Source: an uncultured Clostridium sp. (lineage in GTDB: Bacteria > Bacillota > Clostridia > TANB77 > CAG-508). From it: a stretch of DNA of 13,458 nt. The first letter of the stretch is position 1. Each line of letters starts with the position of its first letter. Made by a program: the position numbers and the translations under genes. The notes beneath the pieces are model-generated. The model worked only from the letters and a program-made list of their open reading frames with translations. It had not been told where the DNA came from and searched no databases. Shown here in pieces: positions 6,473 to 13,458 of the stretch. Location of the stretch: positions 1-13,458 of the forward strand of contig USJO01000030.1 of the NCBI GenBank assembly GCA_900555075.1. Direction: 5' to 3'.

Positions 6473-7560
6473 TTTTTAATCCTTCTTTTCTTAAAACAAG
6501 CTAATATAACAATCACAAGACTAATACCAAACACTAAAATTACCGTATAATTTCTAAAAAAAATTTTTGTAAAAGAGTTTACTGCTGCATTGTTTTTAAA
6601 AGCTAAACTGACTCCTATCAAAATAGCAGACACGCTGTAAACAAGCTCTTTAGAATCACTTAACTCAAAACCTTTTTTTATAATATAACTCATTAAATAC
6701 ACATTAAAACATATAAATGATAAAAAAGCTAAAAGCCAAGTAAAGATGAAAATAGCATCTAATCTCTGAAAGAATCGCCCTAATGAGACCAGCCTTGATA
6801 TTAAATACAAGGAGAAATATTCATCAGCCTTAAAAGAATACGAAAAAGTCATAGTTAAAGCTAAAATAGTTAAAAGGAAATATAAGCTACAAATAATTAT
6901 AGAAAAAATATATACCTTTTTAAAATCATTCTTGTCCTTCAAAAATGGAGGTAAAAAGTATAGGTATCCAATAATATTAAAGGCAAATATATTCATAGAT
7001 TGATTTATAAATAAGTCTTTAGCACCATAGCCAAATATCGGAAAGAGCTTTTGCCAACTAAAGTCTCTAACAGAAATAGTGAATAATAATACAATTGATA
7101 AAATAGTAATGGGAATAACTATTAAGTTTGTTCCATATATAGCTTTCAAACCAATTTTACTAGAAATAACAATAGGTACAAAAGCAAGCAAAATTAAAAA
7201 CAAAAGGTTATATCCAGAAAAATATATAATATGTGAATTATTAGCATAGTATCTTACACAAATAGCAGAGAAAGACATAAAAAGAATTACATATAAAACT
7301 GAAATCAAGCATTTTAAAGTTTTCCCACCTAAAAAACTTGAAATATCTAATAAGTCTAAGCTTGGGAATGGTTTAAGTAGTAATATAATAATAAATGTAA
7401 AAATTAAAGACAGTATACTTACATATATAATATTAATCCAAGAACCAGAACCACAATAATTAAATATAATTGATGTCATATTAAAAATTATATTATTAAT
7501 AATTACTGCTAAACTTAATCCAATTGCTTCAATTTTACCAAGTTTTTGCATTGCATTCAT
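6469..7560 (-). CDS. gerB: Spore germination membrane protein GerB
   Basis: The B subunit of a GerA-type receptor, a member of the amino acid/polyamine/organocation transporter superfamily thought to hold the germinant site in the spore inner membrane. The protein has 363 residues and about ten hydrophobic segments from LGKIEAIGLSLAVIINNIIF through LVIVILACF, closing with a basic tail KKRRIKK. The start is set at the ATG whose upstream sequence is AAAGGAGCATTA, 17 bases after the gerA stop. An in-frame start 45 bases earlier would overlap gerA by 28 bases and lacks such a binding site. The stop TGA overlaps the gerC ATG. Confidence 0.92.
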   Translation of the reverse strand: MNAMQKLGKIEAIGLSLAVIINNIIFNMTSIIFNYCGSGSWINIIYVSILSLIFTFIIILLLKPFPSLDLLDISSFLGGKTLKCLISVLYVILFMSFSAICVRYYANNSHIIYFSGYNLLFLILLAFVPIVISSKIGLKAIYGTNLIVIPITILSIVLLFTISVRDFSWQKLFPIFGYGAKDLFINQSMNIFAFNIIGYLYFLPPFLKDKNDFKKVYIFSIIICSLYFLLTILALTMTFSYSFKADEYFSLYLISRLVSLGRFFQRLDAIFIFTWLLAFLSFICFNVYLMSYIIKKGFELSDSKELVYSVSAILIGVSLAFKNNAAVNSFTKIFFRNYTVILVFGISLVIVILACFKKRRIKK

Positions 7561-7577
7561 TAATGCTCCTTTCTTTT

Positions 7578-9257
7578 TTAATTTGGATTTTGCCAAAATT
7601 TCCATTTTCTACTTATAACAGGTTGCTCAATAGGCCTTTTAGTATTTAAGAAGTCACTACGGTGTTCCCTTTTCCATATTGAGTGAATAAAGTAAGAAAT
7701 AGAGGTATTAAAATTAGTAATAGGTATATATGGCTCTAAATATGAAACTCCAAAAGAGTTAAGACTACAAAGCATAGAAAGCTGCGAAAACAAGCCAACC
7801 GCGATACCTAAGAAACCTGTTACATACCCAAGGAAAATATATAAAAACTTATAAATCCTAAATGTAAAATTTAATGAAAAATCAGGTATAGCAAAAGAGC
7901 CTATGCCAGTTATTGCTACAATTATAATTGAAACAGGACTTACTAAATTGGCGGTTACTGCGGCCTCTCCTAATATTAATGCACCAATTATTCCTATTGT
8001 AGGACCTATAGGGCTAGGGATTCTAAGACCAGCTTCTCGTATTAACTCAAAAGAAATTTCCATTAGCAAAACTTCAATAACAACTGGAAATGGCACACTA
8101 TTTCTCGAACCAGCAATTGTAAATAGAAGTTCTGTGGGAACGAGTTCTGTATGGAAATTAAGAATTGCTATATATAGTCCTGGTAAAAGTAGGGTTATAA
8201 CAGCTGCAAAAAGACGTATTATTTTTAACAGATTTGCATATTGATGTTTTAAATTTAAATCTTCAGGAGATGATAAAAAATCTATTAAAATGGCAGGTAC
8301 AATAAGAGAATAAGGTGAACCATTAACCAATATTACAACTCTGCCTTCGAGTAAATGATTTGCAGCTTTATCAGGTCTTTCGGTTGAAATCATCTGAGGA
8401 AACGCAGAACTACTATCATCCTGTATGAGCTGTTCAACATTTCCAGAGGAAATAACATAATCAACATCTAGATTTGAAAGGCGATATCTTACCTCAGAAA
8501 CTAAAGAAGAATTTGCAATATTTTTCATATAGCAAATTGCCACTTTAGTTTTACTAGCATTACCAACTGTACTATTCTCAATAATTAAATCAGGTGTATT
8601 AATTATTCTTCTAAGTATAGAGGTGTTTGTTCTAAGTTTCTCAACAAAAGCCTCCTGAGCACCCCTAACTACAATTTCATTTTTGGGAGACTCTATACTC
8701 CTTGCTTCAAATCCCTTAACATCAATAGAAAAGGCAACGGATAGAGTATCAACAAAAAGAACACAGTCACCAGAATTCACAGTAGTAGCAACTTCAGAAA
8801 ATTTAGTTATTTTCTTAACAGTATTTTGAGGAATAAGTTTATCAAAAATATAATTTTCCACATTAACCTTTTTATATTTTGTATATTTAACACCAGTTTT
8901 TGTTTGGCTAGACCTTGAAGAACTTTTTGTTTTCATTAATGGACGTAAAAGAAAGTTGTTAACCAAAGAAGAGGAAATCATGCCATCAATACCTAAAAAC
9001 AAAGCACTATATGTCTTACCAGCAATATCAATTTTAAATGGACGCATAATAATATCACTATTAATTAAAGTGTTATATTGAACTTGGAGATAAGTGTAGT
9101 TCTTGTTAAGATTAGAATATATATTATGGTCAGGCAAGAATGAATCTGGCGAAGGGTTAACATTGCTATTAGTATTATTCTCTTCTAAAACGAAATCATA
9201 TGAAATTGGAGGAGCATATACAAACCACTTTTTTATTAAATTTGAAAAATTACTCAT
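7578..9257 (-). CDS. gerA: Spore germination protein GerA
   Basis: The A subunit of a nutrient germinant receptor. From the ATG used here it has 559 residues, longer than the roughly 480-500 usual for the family, owing to an N-terminal extension and a hydrophilic Ser/Lys/Thr-rich insert at about 108-132. The soluble N-terminal domains contain GDCVLFVD (163-170), RGAQEAFVEKLRTN (198-211) and the ER-P-x4 region near 293. Membrane helices begin at about 347. The family signature PFPVVIEVLLMEISFELIRE (389-408) is followed by LRIPSPIGPTIGIIGALILG and EAAV. The start at 9257 is preferred to an upstream in-frame TTG at 9305. Upstream AGGAAAAA is a weak, distant binding site, so the start is moderately sure. 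Confidence 0.95.
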   Translation of the reverse strand: MSNFSNLIKKWFVYAPPISYDFVLEENNTNSNVNPSPDSFLPDHNIYSNLNKNYTYLQVQYNTLINSDIIMRPFKIDIAGKTYSALFLGIDGMISSSLVNNFLLRPLMKTKSSSRSSQTKTGVKYTKYKKVNVENYIFDKLIPQNTVKKITKFSEVATTVNSGDCVLFVDTLSVAFSIDVKGFEARSIESPKNEIVVRGAQEAFVEKLRTNTSILRRIINTPDLIIENSTVGNASKTKVAICYMKNIANSSLVSEVRYRLSNLDVDYVISSGNVEQLIQDDSSSAFPQMISTERPDKAANHLLEGRVVILVNGSPYSLIVPAILIDFLSSPEDLNLKHQYANLLKIIRLFAAVITLLLPGLYIAILNFHTELVPTELLFTIAGSRNSVPFPVVIEVLLMEISFELIREAGLRIPSPIGPTIGIIGALILGEAAVTANLVSPVSIIIVAITGIGSFAIPDFSLNFTFRIYKFLYIFLGYVTGFLGIAVGLFSQLSMLCSLNSFGVSYLEPYIPITNFNTSISYFIHSIWKREHRSDFLNTKRPIEQPVISRKWKFWQNPN

Positions 9258-9474
9258 AAAATAAGTTTTTCCTATTATAGAAAAAATATGCAAAAATATA
9301 ATCAATATTGATATTCTTTCGACTTGCTTTAATATATTTTAATAAATCAACAAAATATTGCAAATTAAAAGCTAAAAAATCTCAACTATAACATAAAAAA
9401 AAATAAAATTATTTACATTCTTCAAGACTTATAGTATAATTGGAACAGATTATAAAAGAATGGGAGAGAGTAAT
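9258..9474. promoter_or_regulatory. Divergent promoter region between the ger operon and the ruvB operon
   Basis: A 217-base AT-rich gap. It contains the rightward promoter at 9412-9440 and, closer to gerA, a perfect 12-base palindrome ATCAATATTGAT (9301-9312). The ger operon promoter should be sporulation-specific (sigma-G in known gerA operons), but no pair of -35 and -10 elements with the right spacing was convincing. Confidence 0.5.
9412..9440 (+). promoter_or_regulatory. Sigma-A promoter of the FxLYD-ruvB operon
   Basis: TTTACA (9412-9417), 17-base spacer, and perfect TATAAT (9435-9440), 34 bases before the chosen start codon of the first gene. Confidence 0.85.
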
Positions 9475-9849
9475 ATGAAAAAGATTTTTAGATATGTAAT
9501 ATTATTAATAGCATTATACTTAGTAGTTCAATTATATGTGTTTTTACTAATGAAGCAATATTATAGAGATATGAAAAATTACAATGTACTAGTTGAAAGT
9601 CCAAAAATTGAAGTTACAGAAAGTAAAGTAGCAAAAAATAAAGGATATATAAAAGGCAAAATAACAAATAATACAGATGAATTGATTAAAAATCTAAAAG
9701 TTAAATTTGACTTCTATGATGAGCAAGGAAAATTTGTAGGCGCAGAATATAAAACGGAAGAAATATTTAATGTAAGTGAAACGGTAAGTTTTGACATTAA
9801 ATATGAATATGAGAACATATCAGAAATTAAAATTAGTGTTATAAAATAG
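9475..9849 (+). CDS. Membrane-anchored FxLYD-domain-like protein
   Basis: A 124-residue protein with one N-terminal membrane helix (about 5-26) after MKKIFR, so a type II anchor with the rest outside the cell. A beta-rich domain (about 41-122) follows, containing [20 protein letters not shown] and the motif FDFYDEQGK (78-86). The pattern of 'extra binding or scaffold' domains called FxLYD (F-x-x-Y-D-x-x-G after a T-N-N/T segment) fits. No enzymatic residues are evident and the biological role is unknown. The ATG at 9475 is chosen because GGGAGAG sits 7 bases upstream; the ATG at 9460 overlaps that site. It leads the ruvB operon with a 13-base gap. Confidence 0.8.
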   Translation: MKKIFRYVILLIALYLVVQLYVFLLMKQYYRDMKNYNVLVESPKIEVTESKVAKNKGYIKGKITNNTDELIKNLKVKFDFYDEQGKFVGAEYKTEEIFNVSETVSFDIKYEYENISEIKISVIK

Positions 9850-9862
9850 AAAGGGAGAACAG

Positions 9863-10867
9863 ATGGAGGACGAAAATTTATTAGTCCCAAATTTGGAAAA
9901 CCGTGAAGAAGAAATATCAGAGTATTCTTTAAGGCCAAAAAATTTAAGGGAATATATTGGACAAGTAAAAGTAAAAGAAAATATGAAAATATATATAGAA
10001 GCAGCTAAAAAAAGAGGGGAACCATTAGATCATATATTACTTTATGGTCCACCTGGATTAGGAAAAACAACGCTTGCCAATATTATAGCCACAGAGATGA
10101 ATTCCAATATAAGAATAACTTCAGGACCAGCAATAGAAAAACCAGGAGATTTGGCAGCAATTCTTACTAACTTGGCTCCAAATGATGTTTTATTCATTGA
10201 CGAAATCCATAGATTGAATAGAAGTGTTGAAGAAATTTTATATCCAGCTTTAGAAGATTACAATTTAGACATTATAATAGGAAAAGGACCAAGCGCAAGA
10301 TCAATAAGATTGGATTTACCAAGATTTACATTAGTTGGCGCAACGACTAGAGCAGGTTCACTTACAACACCACTTAGAGATAGATTTGGTATAGTAAATA
10401 GACTAGAACTATATACAGATGACGAACTAACTACAATAGTAAAAAGGTCAGCAGAAATATTAGAAATAAAAATAGATGAAAACGGAGCAAATGAAATAGC
10501 AAAACGTTCTAGAGGAACTCCTAGAATTGCAAATAGATTATTAAAAAGAGTAAGAGATTATGCAGTAGTATTAGGAGATGGAAACATAACAAGAAAAATA
10601 GCTGATATTGCTCTTCAAAAACTTGAAATAGATGATATGGGGTTAGACAATATAGATAGAAAAATATTAGAAACCATAATATTAAGTTATGCAGGTGGAC
10701 CGGTAGGAATAGAAACACTTGCTTCAACAATAGGAGAAGAGGTTGAAACAATAGAAGATGTATACGAACCATATTTAATGCAAAAAGGCTTTATAGGAAG
10801 AACATCAAGAGGAAGAGTGACTTTACCAAAAGCATATGAACATCTAGGAATGAAGATTAATGAATAA
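9863..10867 (+). CDS. ruvB: Holliday junction branch migration helicase RuvB
   Basis: RuvB is the AAA+ hexameric motor that with RuvA moves Holliday junctions during recombinational repair. The protein has 334 residues, the normal length. Motifs: [13 protein letters not shown] (22-34), Walker A GPPGLGKT (62-69), Walker B VLFIDE (109-114), sensor 1 GATTRAG (159-165), the arginine-containing TPLRDRFG (169-176), sensor 2 region [16 protein letters not shown], and the C-terminal winged helix ending with [26 protein letters not shown] supports the ATG. ruvA and ruvC are not in the window; instead the gene is preceded by the FxLYD-like gene and followed by a glycosyltransferase gene after 11 bases. 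Confidence 0.99.
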   Translation: MEDENLLVPNLENREEEISEYSLRPKNLREYIGQVKVKENMKIYIEAAKKRGEPLDHILLYGPPGLGKTTLANIIATEMNSNIRITSGPAIEKPGDLAAILTNLAPNDVLFIDEIHRLNRSVEEILYPALEDYNLDIIIGKGPSARSIRLDLPRFTLVGATTRAGSLTTPLRDRFGIVNRLELYTDDELTTIVKRSAEILEIKIDENGANEIAKRSRGTPRIANRLLKRVRDYAVVLGDGNITRKIADIALQKLEIDDMGLDNIDRKILETIILSYAGGPVGIETLASTIGEEVETIEDVYEPYLMQKGFIGRTSRGRVTLPKAYEHLGMKINE

Positions 10868-10878
10868 GGGAGGAAATT

Positions 10879-11820
10879 ATGAAAAAAGTGTCAGTTGTTA
10901 TACCAATGTATTATGAAGAAGAAGTAGCAAGGGAATGTTACCAAAGGACTAAAAAGGTATTAGAAGAATTACAAGATTATGATTATGAAATGATTTTTGT
11001 AAACGATGGAAGCAAAGATAAAACTCTTGAAATACTAGAAAACACAGCCAAAGAGGACAATAAAGTAAAAGTAATTTCTTTTGCAAGAAATTTTGGACAT
11101 CAAGTGGCAGTAACAGCAGGTTTAAGATACGTAACAGGAGATTGTATACTTATTATAGATAGTGATATGCAAGATCCACCAGAGTTGTTGCCAGAGATGA
11201 TAAAACTTTGGGAAGATGGGAATGAAGTTATATATGGAAAAAGAAAAATAAGAAAAGGAGAATCACATTTTAAACTATTTACAGCAAAAATGTTTTATAA
11301 AGTACTAAATGGTTTATCTGATGTAGAAATACCAAAAGATACTGGAGATTTTAGATTAGTAGATAGAAAGGTTGTAGACGTAATAAATAGTATGCCAGAA
11401 CACAATAAATTTCTACGTGGACTATTTAGTTGGGTTGGATTTAAACAAAAAGCTTTCGAATATGAAAGACAAGAACGTTTTGCAGGAAAAACAAAGTATC
11501 CATTAAAAAAAATGCTTAAACTTGCAGGAGATGGAATAATTAGTTTTTCTACAAAACCACTAAAAATTATAGGTGGATTAGGAATAATATCAATAATTAT
11601 ATCTTTCCTAATTTTGATATATGCAATCTTGTCATATATATTTAGTTGGGGAAACTTAACAGCAGGTTGGACATCTCTTATGGTTGCAATAACCTTCTTT
11701 GCAGGAATACAACTAACTTCAATTTGGATGATGTCTGAATACATTGCAAGAATATATGATGATACCAAAAAAAGGCCAGAATATATAATTAACAAAAAAA
11801 TAAACATAAAAGAGGAATAA
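10879..11820 (+). CDS. Family 2 glycosyltransferase, GtrB/bactoprenol-type
   Basis: A membrane-bound GT2 enzyme likely moving a sugar from a nucleotide donor to undecaprenyl phosphate. The 313 residues begin with VSVVIPMYYEE. VNDGSKDKT lies at 41-49 (nucleotide binding), the DXD-like SDMQDPPEL at 95-103, TGDFRL at 155-160, and RQERFAGKTKYP at 197-208, typical of the GtrB/DPM-like group. Two membrane helices follow at about 230-257 and 264-288. GGGAGG lies upstream of the ATG. A gtrA-type gene two genes downstream would be the usual flippase partner, but it is truncated. The exact sugar cannot be told. Confidence 0.92.
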   Translation: MKKVSVVIPMYYEEEVARECYQRTKKVLEELQDYDYEMIFVNDGSKDKTLEILENTAKEDNKVKVISFARNFGHQVAVTAGLRYVTGDCILIIDSDMQDPPELLPEMIKLWEDGNEVIYGKRKIRKGESHFKLFTAKMFYKVLNGLSDVEIPKDTGDFRLVDRKVVDVINSMPEHNKFLRGLFSWVGFKQKAFEYERQERFAGKTKYPLKKMLKLAGDGIISFSTKPLKIIGGLGIISIIISFLILIYAILSYIFSWGNLTAGWTSLMVAITFFAGIQLTSIWMMSEYIARIYDDTKKRPEYIINKKINIKEE

Positions 11821-11823
11821 AAT

Positions 11824-12363
11824 ATGAAGTTATTAATGCATACTTGTTGTGCACCTTGTAGCATATATTGTATCTCTTATTTAAGAGAACATAACATAGA
11901 GCCAGTAGTGTATTGGTATAATCCAAACATACACCCATATAAAGAATATGAAGCAAGAAAGAACTGTCTGAAAGAATATACAAAAAGCATAGAAGTTAAA
12001 GCTATATTTGAAGATGAATATGGCCTAAAAGATTTTTGCAAAAATACAATAAATGATTTAGAAAACAGATGCACAAACTATTGTTATAAGGTAAGACTAG
12101 AAAAAACAGTGCAATATGCAAAACAAAACGGTTATGATACTTTCACAACCACCTTATTTGTGAGCCCATATCAAAAACATGAACAATTAAAAAAAATCTG
12201 CGAAGAATTAGCACAAAAATACGATATAAACTTTTTATATATAGACTTTAGGACAGGCTTCAGACAAGGACAAGCAAAAGCAAGAGAACTTGGACTATAT
12301 ATGCAAAAATACTGTGGATGTGTATTTTCCGAGGAAGCTAGATATTATAAAAGGAGAAATTAA
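11824..12363 (+). CDS. queH: Epoxyqueuosine reductase QueH
   Basis: QueH (formerly DUF208) performs the last step of queuosine synthesis in tRNA, reducing epoxyqueuosine, and replaces the unrelated QueG in many anaerobes. The 179 residues show HTCCAPCS (6-13), RCTNYCYKVRL (82-92), the segment FTTTLFVSPYQKH (107-119), RTGFRQGQ (143-150) and the closing YCGCVFSEE (163-171). The conserved cysteines 8, 9, 83, 87, 164 and 166 are the ones expected to bind an iron-sulfur cluster and extra metal. Its position three bases after the glycosyltransferase and one-base overlap with gtrA (TAATG) show an operon. Linkage of ruvB to queuosine genes is common in Firmicutes. Confidence 0.95.
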   Translation: MKLLMHTCCAPCSIYCISYLREHNIEPVVYWYNPNIHPYKEYEARKNCLKEYTKSIEVKAIFEDEYGLKDFCKNTINDLENRCTNYCYKVRLEKTVQYAKQNGYDTFTTTLFVSPYQKHEQLKKICEELAQKYDINFLYIDFRTGFRQGQAKARELGLYMQKYCGCVFSEEARYYKRRN

Positions 12364-12551
12364 TGAAAAAACTAGTCAAACTAATAAAAACAATTTTTAT
12401 CAATTACACAGAAAACAAAAAAATCATTTTCTTTAGATACTTATGTACTGGTGGATTTGTTACAATTATAAATATATTACTTTTATATTTATTTACAGAA
12501 ATAGCATCCATAAACTATGCTATTTCAAACATAATATCTATGCTAATATGA
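12363..12551 (+). pseudogene. GtrA-family membrane protein, 3' part missing
   Basis: The first 62 codons of a GtrA-like gene. GtrA proteins are four-helix membrane proteins of about 130-150 residues that help flip lipid-linked sugars. Seen here are the basic start MKKLVKLIKT, then FFRYLCTGGFVTIINILLLY (family-typical F-R-Y-x-x-x-G-G-x-x-T-x-x-N) and the beginning of the second helix (YAISNIISMLI). The frame then stops at TGA exactly where an unrelated coding frame begins. GGAG before the TAATG overlap with queH shows that the start is genuine. About half of the protein is absent, so it is most likely non-functional. Confidence 0.85.
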
Positions 12552-13089
12552 GGATATAGAAGATTTTAATCATGTTCTCGAAAAATTCAATTCAATATAT
12601 GAGAGGATATACCCTCTATTAGAATTATTATATAATGCTTATAGTAATAATCTTCCAAATTTAAATAGATTTTTAGATGCAATTACAATGATAGAATATT
12701 ATTCTAGAGAATTTGATAATACTGAAGCCTTAAAACTAACAAATATAAAACTAGCTAGGCAAGGAAAAAATAAAAAGGATGAGCCAGAATTTAGAGATAG
12801 AGTGAAATCACTGATAATAAATGCAAATGAAGTATTCAAGTTTTCTGAAAGTGAAATTGATGAAATTTCTAAAAATGTTAAAGATGGAAGAACTTATTAT
12901 GTGCATTATGTGAAAAATGGTTGGAAATTATCTCATGATAAATTATTTAGATATTATAATTTTTTAGAAGACATTATATTATTAAATATATATAAACTAA
13001 TAGAAATAAATATTACTCAAAACAAAGATATTACATATTTTAATTCTTATTATACAAAACAAGAGTTATTAAATAGAGAGGAGAAATGA
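12547..13089 (+). pseudogene. ApeA-like HEPN-domain protein, 5' part missing
   Basis: An open frame of 180 codons with protein-like sequence from its first codons (YEDIEDFNHVLEKF) but no ATG, GTG or TTG until 12688, and no ribosome binding site there. So this is the C-terminal part of a larger gene whose start is lost at the junction with gtrA. The helical remainder contains FLDAITMIEYYSREF, the charged segment EFRDRVKSLI, and VKDGRTYYVHYVKN. The R-x4-H in RTYYVH is the catalytic motif of HEPN ribonucleases. The arrangement resembles the C-terminal HEPN domain of ApeA-type abortive-infection proteins. A 133-residue product from 12688 cannot be excluded. The stop overlaps the next gene's ATG. 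Confidence 0.7.
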
Positions 13090-13458
13090 GTTTGGATAAC
13101 AGTTTAGAATTTAATTTTAGTGAAGTTATAAATATGATTGAAACAAGAAGAAATAATGCTTATAAGAAGGTTAATGAGGAACTAATATCTTTATATTGGG
13201 ATTTTGGAAAATATATAAGTGAAAAAGTAAATGATTCTAATTGGGGAGATAAAATTGTTGATAAATTAGTAGAATTTATGAAAAGAGAATATCCTACAAT
13301 GAGAGGATTTAATAGAGCAGGAATATATAGAATGAAACAATTTTATGCAACATATAAAGATAATGAAATTGTCGCTCCACTGGTGAGACAAATTAGTTGG
13401 ACTCATAATGTTATGATATTAGGCGCCACTAATTCAATAGAAGAAAAAGAATTCTATA
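13086..13458 (+). CDS. DUF1016/YhcG-family nuclease, N-terminal part (runs off the window)
   Basis: The first 124 codons of a YhcG-like protein. Family members have this helical DUF1016 N-terminal domain followed by a PD-(D/E)XK nuclease domain, which would lie beyond the window. Visible landmarks are RRNNAYKKVNEELISLYWDFGKYI (about 22-45), NWGDKIVDKLVEFMKREYP (about 52-70), GFNRAGIYRMKQFY (about 74-87) and the RQISWTHN segment (about 102-109). The W-D/E-x-G-K-x-I, W-G, and F-x-x-x-x-x-x-x-M-x-x-F-Y pattern is diagnostic. The ATG overlaps the preceding stop (ATGA), and GAGGAG lies just upstream. Family members are found with restriction systems, defence islands and mobile elements. Confidence 0.92.
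   Translation, partial: MSLDNSLEFNFSEVINMIETRRNNAYKKVNEELISLYWDFGKYISEKVNDSNWGDKIVDKLVEFMKREYPTMRGFNRAGIYRMKQFYATYKDNEIVAPLVRQISWTHNVMILGATNSIEEKEFY

Noticed and set aside
7561..7605. Upstream ATG of gerB, overlapping gerA by 28 bases
   Set aside because: No ribosome binding site before it, whereas AAAGGAG sits at the right distance before the ATG at 7560.
9258..9305. TTG start for gerA at 9305
   Set aside because: No binding site is seen, and the added residues (IIFLHIFSIIGKTYF) do not resemble a GerA N-terminus, which is cytosolic.
9258..9420. Sigma-G promoter for the ger operon
   Set aside because: A GAATA -35-like word and a CATATTT -10-like word exist on the minus strand, but they are 21 bases apart, too far for sigma-G; no better pair was found.
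12547..12611. Imperfect direct repeat TATGAG(AG)GATATA at 12547 and 12598 near the gtrA junction
   Set aside because: Both copies lie in the HEPN frame 17 codons apart and are short and imperfect; not convincing as a recombination or insertion footprint.
1..13458. CRISPR arrays, tRNA or rRNA genes, insertion sequences
   Set aside because: No regularly spaced repeats, cloverleaf-like sequences or transposase-like frames were seen on either strand.

Overview
The window is strongly AT-rich. It carries single-chain (alpha2-type) glycyl-tRNA synthetase, a recA-recX-scpA run, secG, an endospore germinant-receptor operon (gerA-type) and queH. Genes have strong GGAG-type ribosome binding sites, arginine is nearly always AGA, and UGA is used as a stop. 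This fits an endospore-forming, low-GC Clostridia-like Firmicute, possibly uncultured. Genus cannot be fixed from the sequence.

Layout. (1) 1-2264, plus strand: the 3' end of an HU gene with its terminator, a DUF1294 membrane protein, an A-rich gap holding a tandem DnaA-box cluster, and glyS with its own promoter and a terminator-like hairpin. (2) 2329-5054, plus strand: recA with a consensus promoter and a LexA-like dyad at the expected transcription start, then recX and scpA, then secG with its own extended -10 promoter. (3) 5051-9257, minus strand: a germination receptor operon gerA-gerB-gerC followed by an unlisted 57-residue two-helix membrane protein that looks like a receptor D subunit. 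gerC is split by a one-base frameshift whose continuation (45 residues) is clearly visible. The stop codons of the small gene and of secG overlap, and the secG terminator lies inside the small gene. (4) 9412-12551, plus strand: a promoter followed by an FxLYD-like membrane-anchored protein, ruvB, a GtrB-type glycosyltransferase, queH and the first 62 codons of a gtrA-family gene. (5) 12547-13458: an abrupt junction. gtrA loses its 3' part and a gene that has lost its 5' part begins. What remains of that gene has an ApeA-like HEPN domain with an R-x4-H motif. It overlaps by ATGA a DUF1016/YhcG-family nuclease gene that runs off the window. Both families are linked to phage defence or mobile DNA, so this end looks like the edge of an accessory (defence) region, or of an assembly join.

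How the genes relate: recA/recX, ruvB, HU and scpA serve recombination and chromosome organisation. glyS and queH serve translation. gtrB-like and gtrA-like genes would act together on undecaprenyl-phosphate sugars, but the gtrA copy is broken here. The ger operon encodes one spore inner-membrane nutrient receptor. The least ordinary points are the gerC frameshift, the D-like gene with the embedded antisense terminator, the DnaA-box cluster away from any visible dnaA, and the gtrA/HEPN junction.
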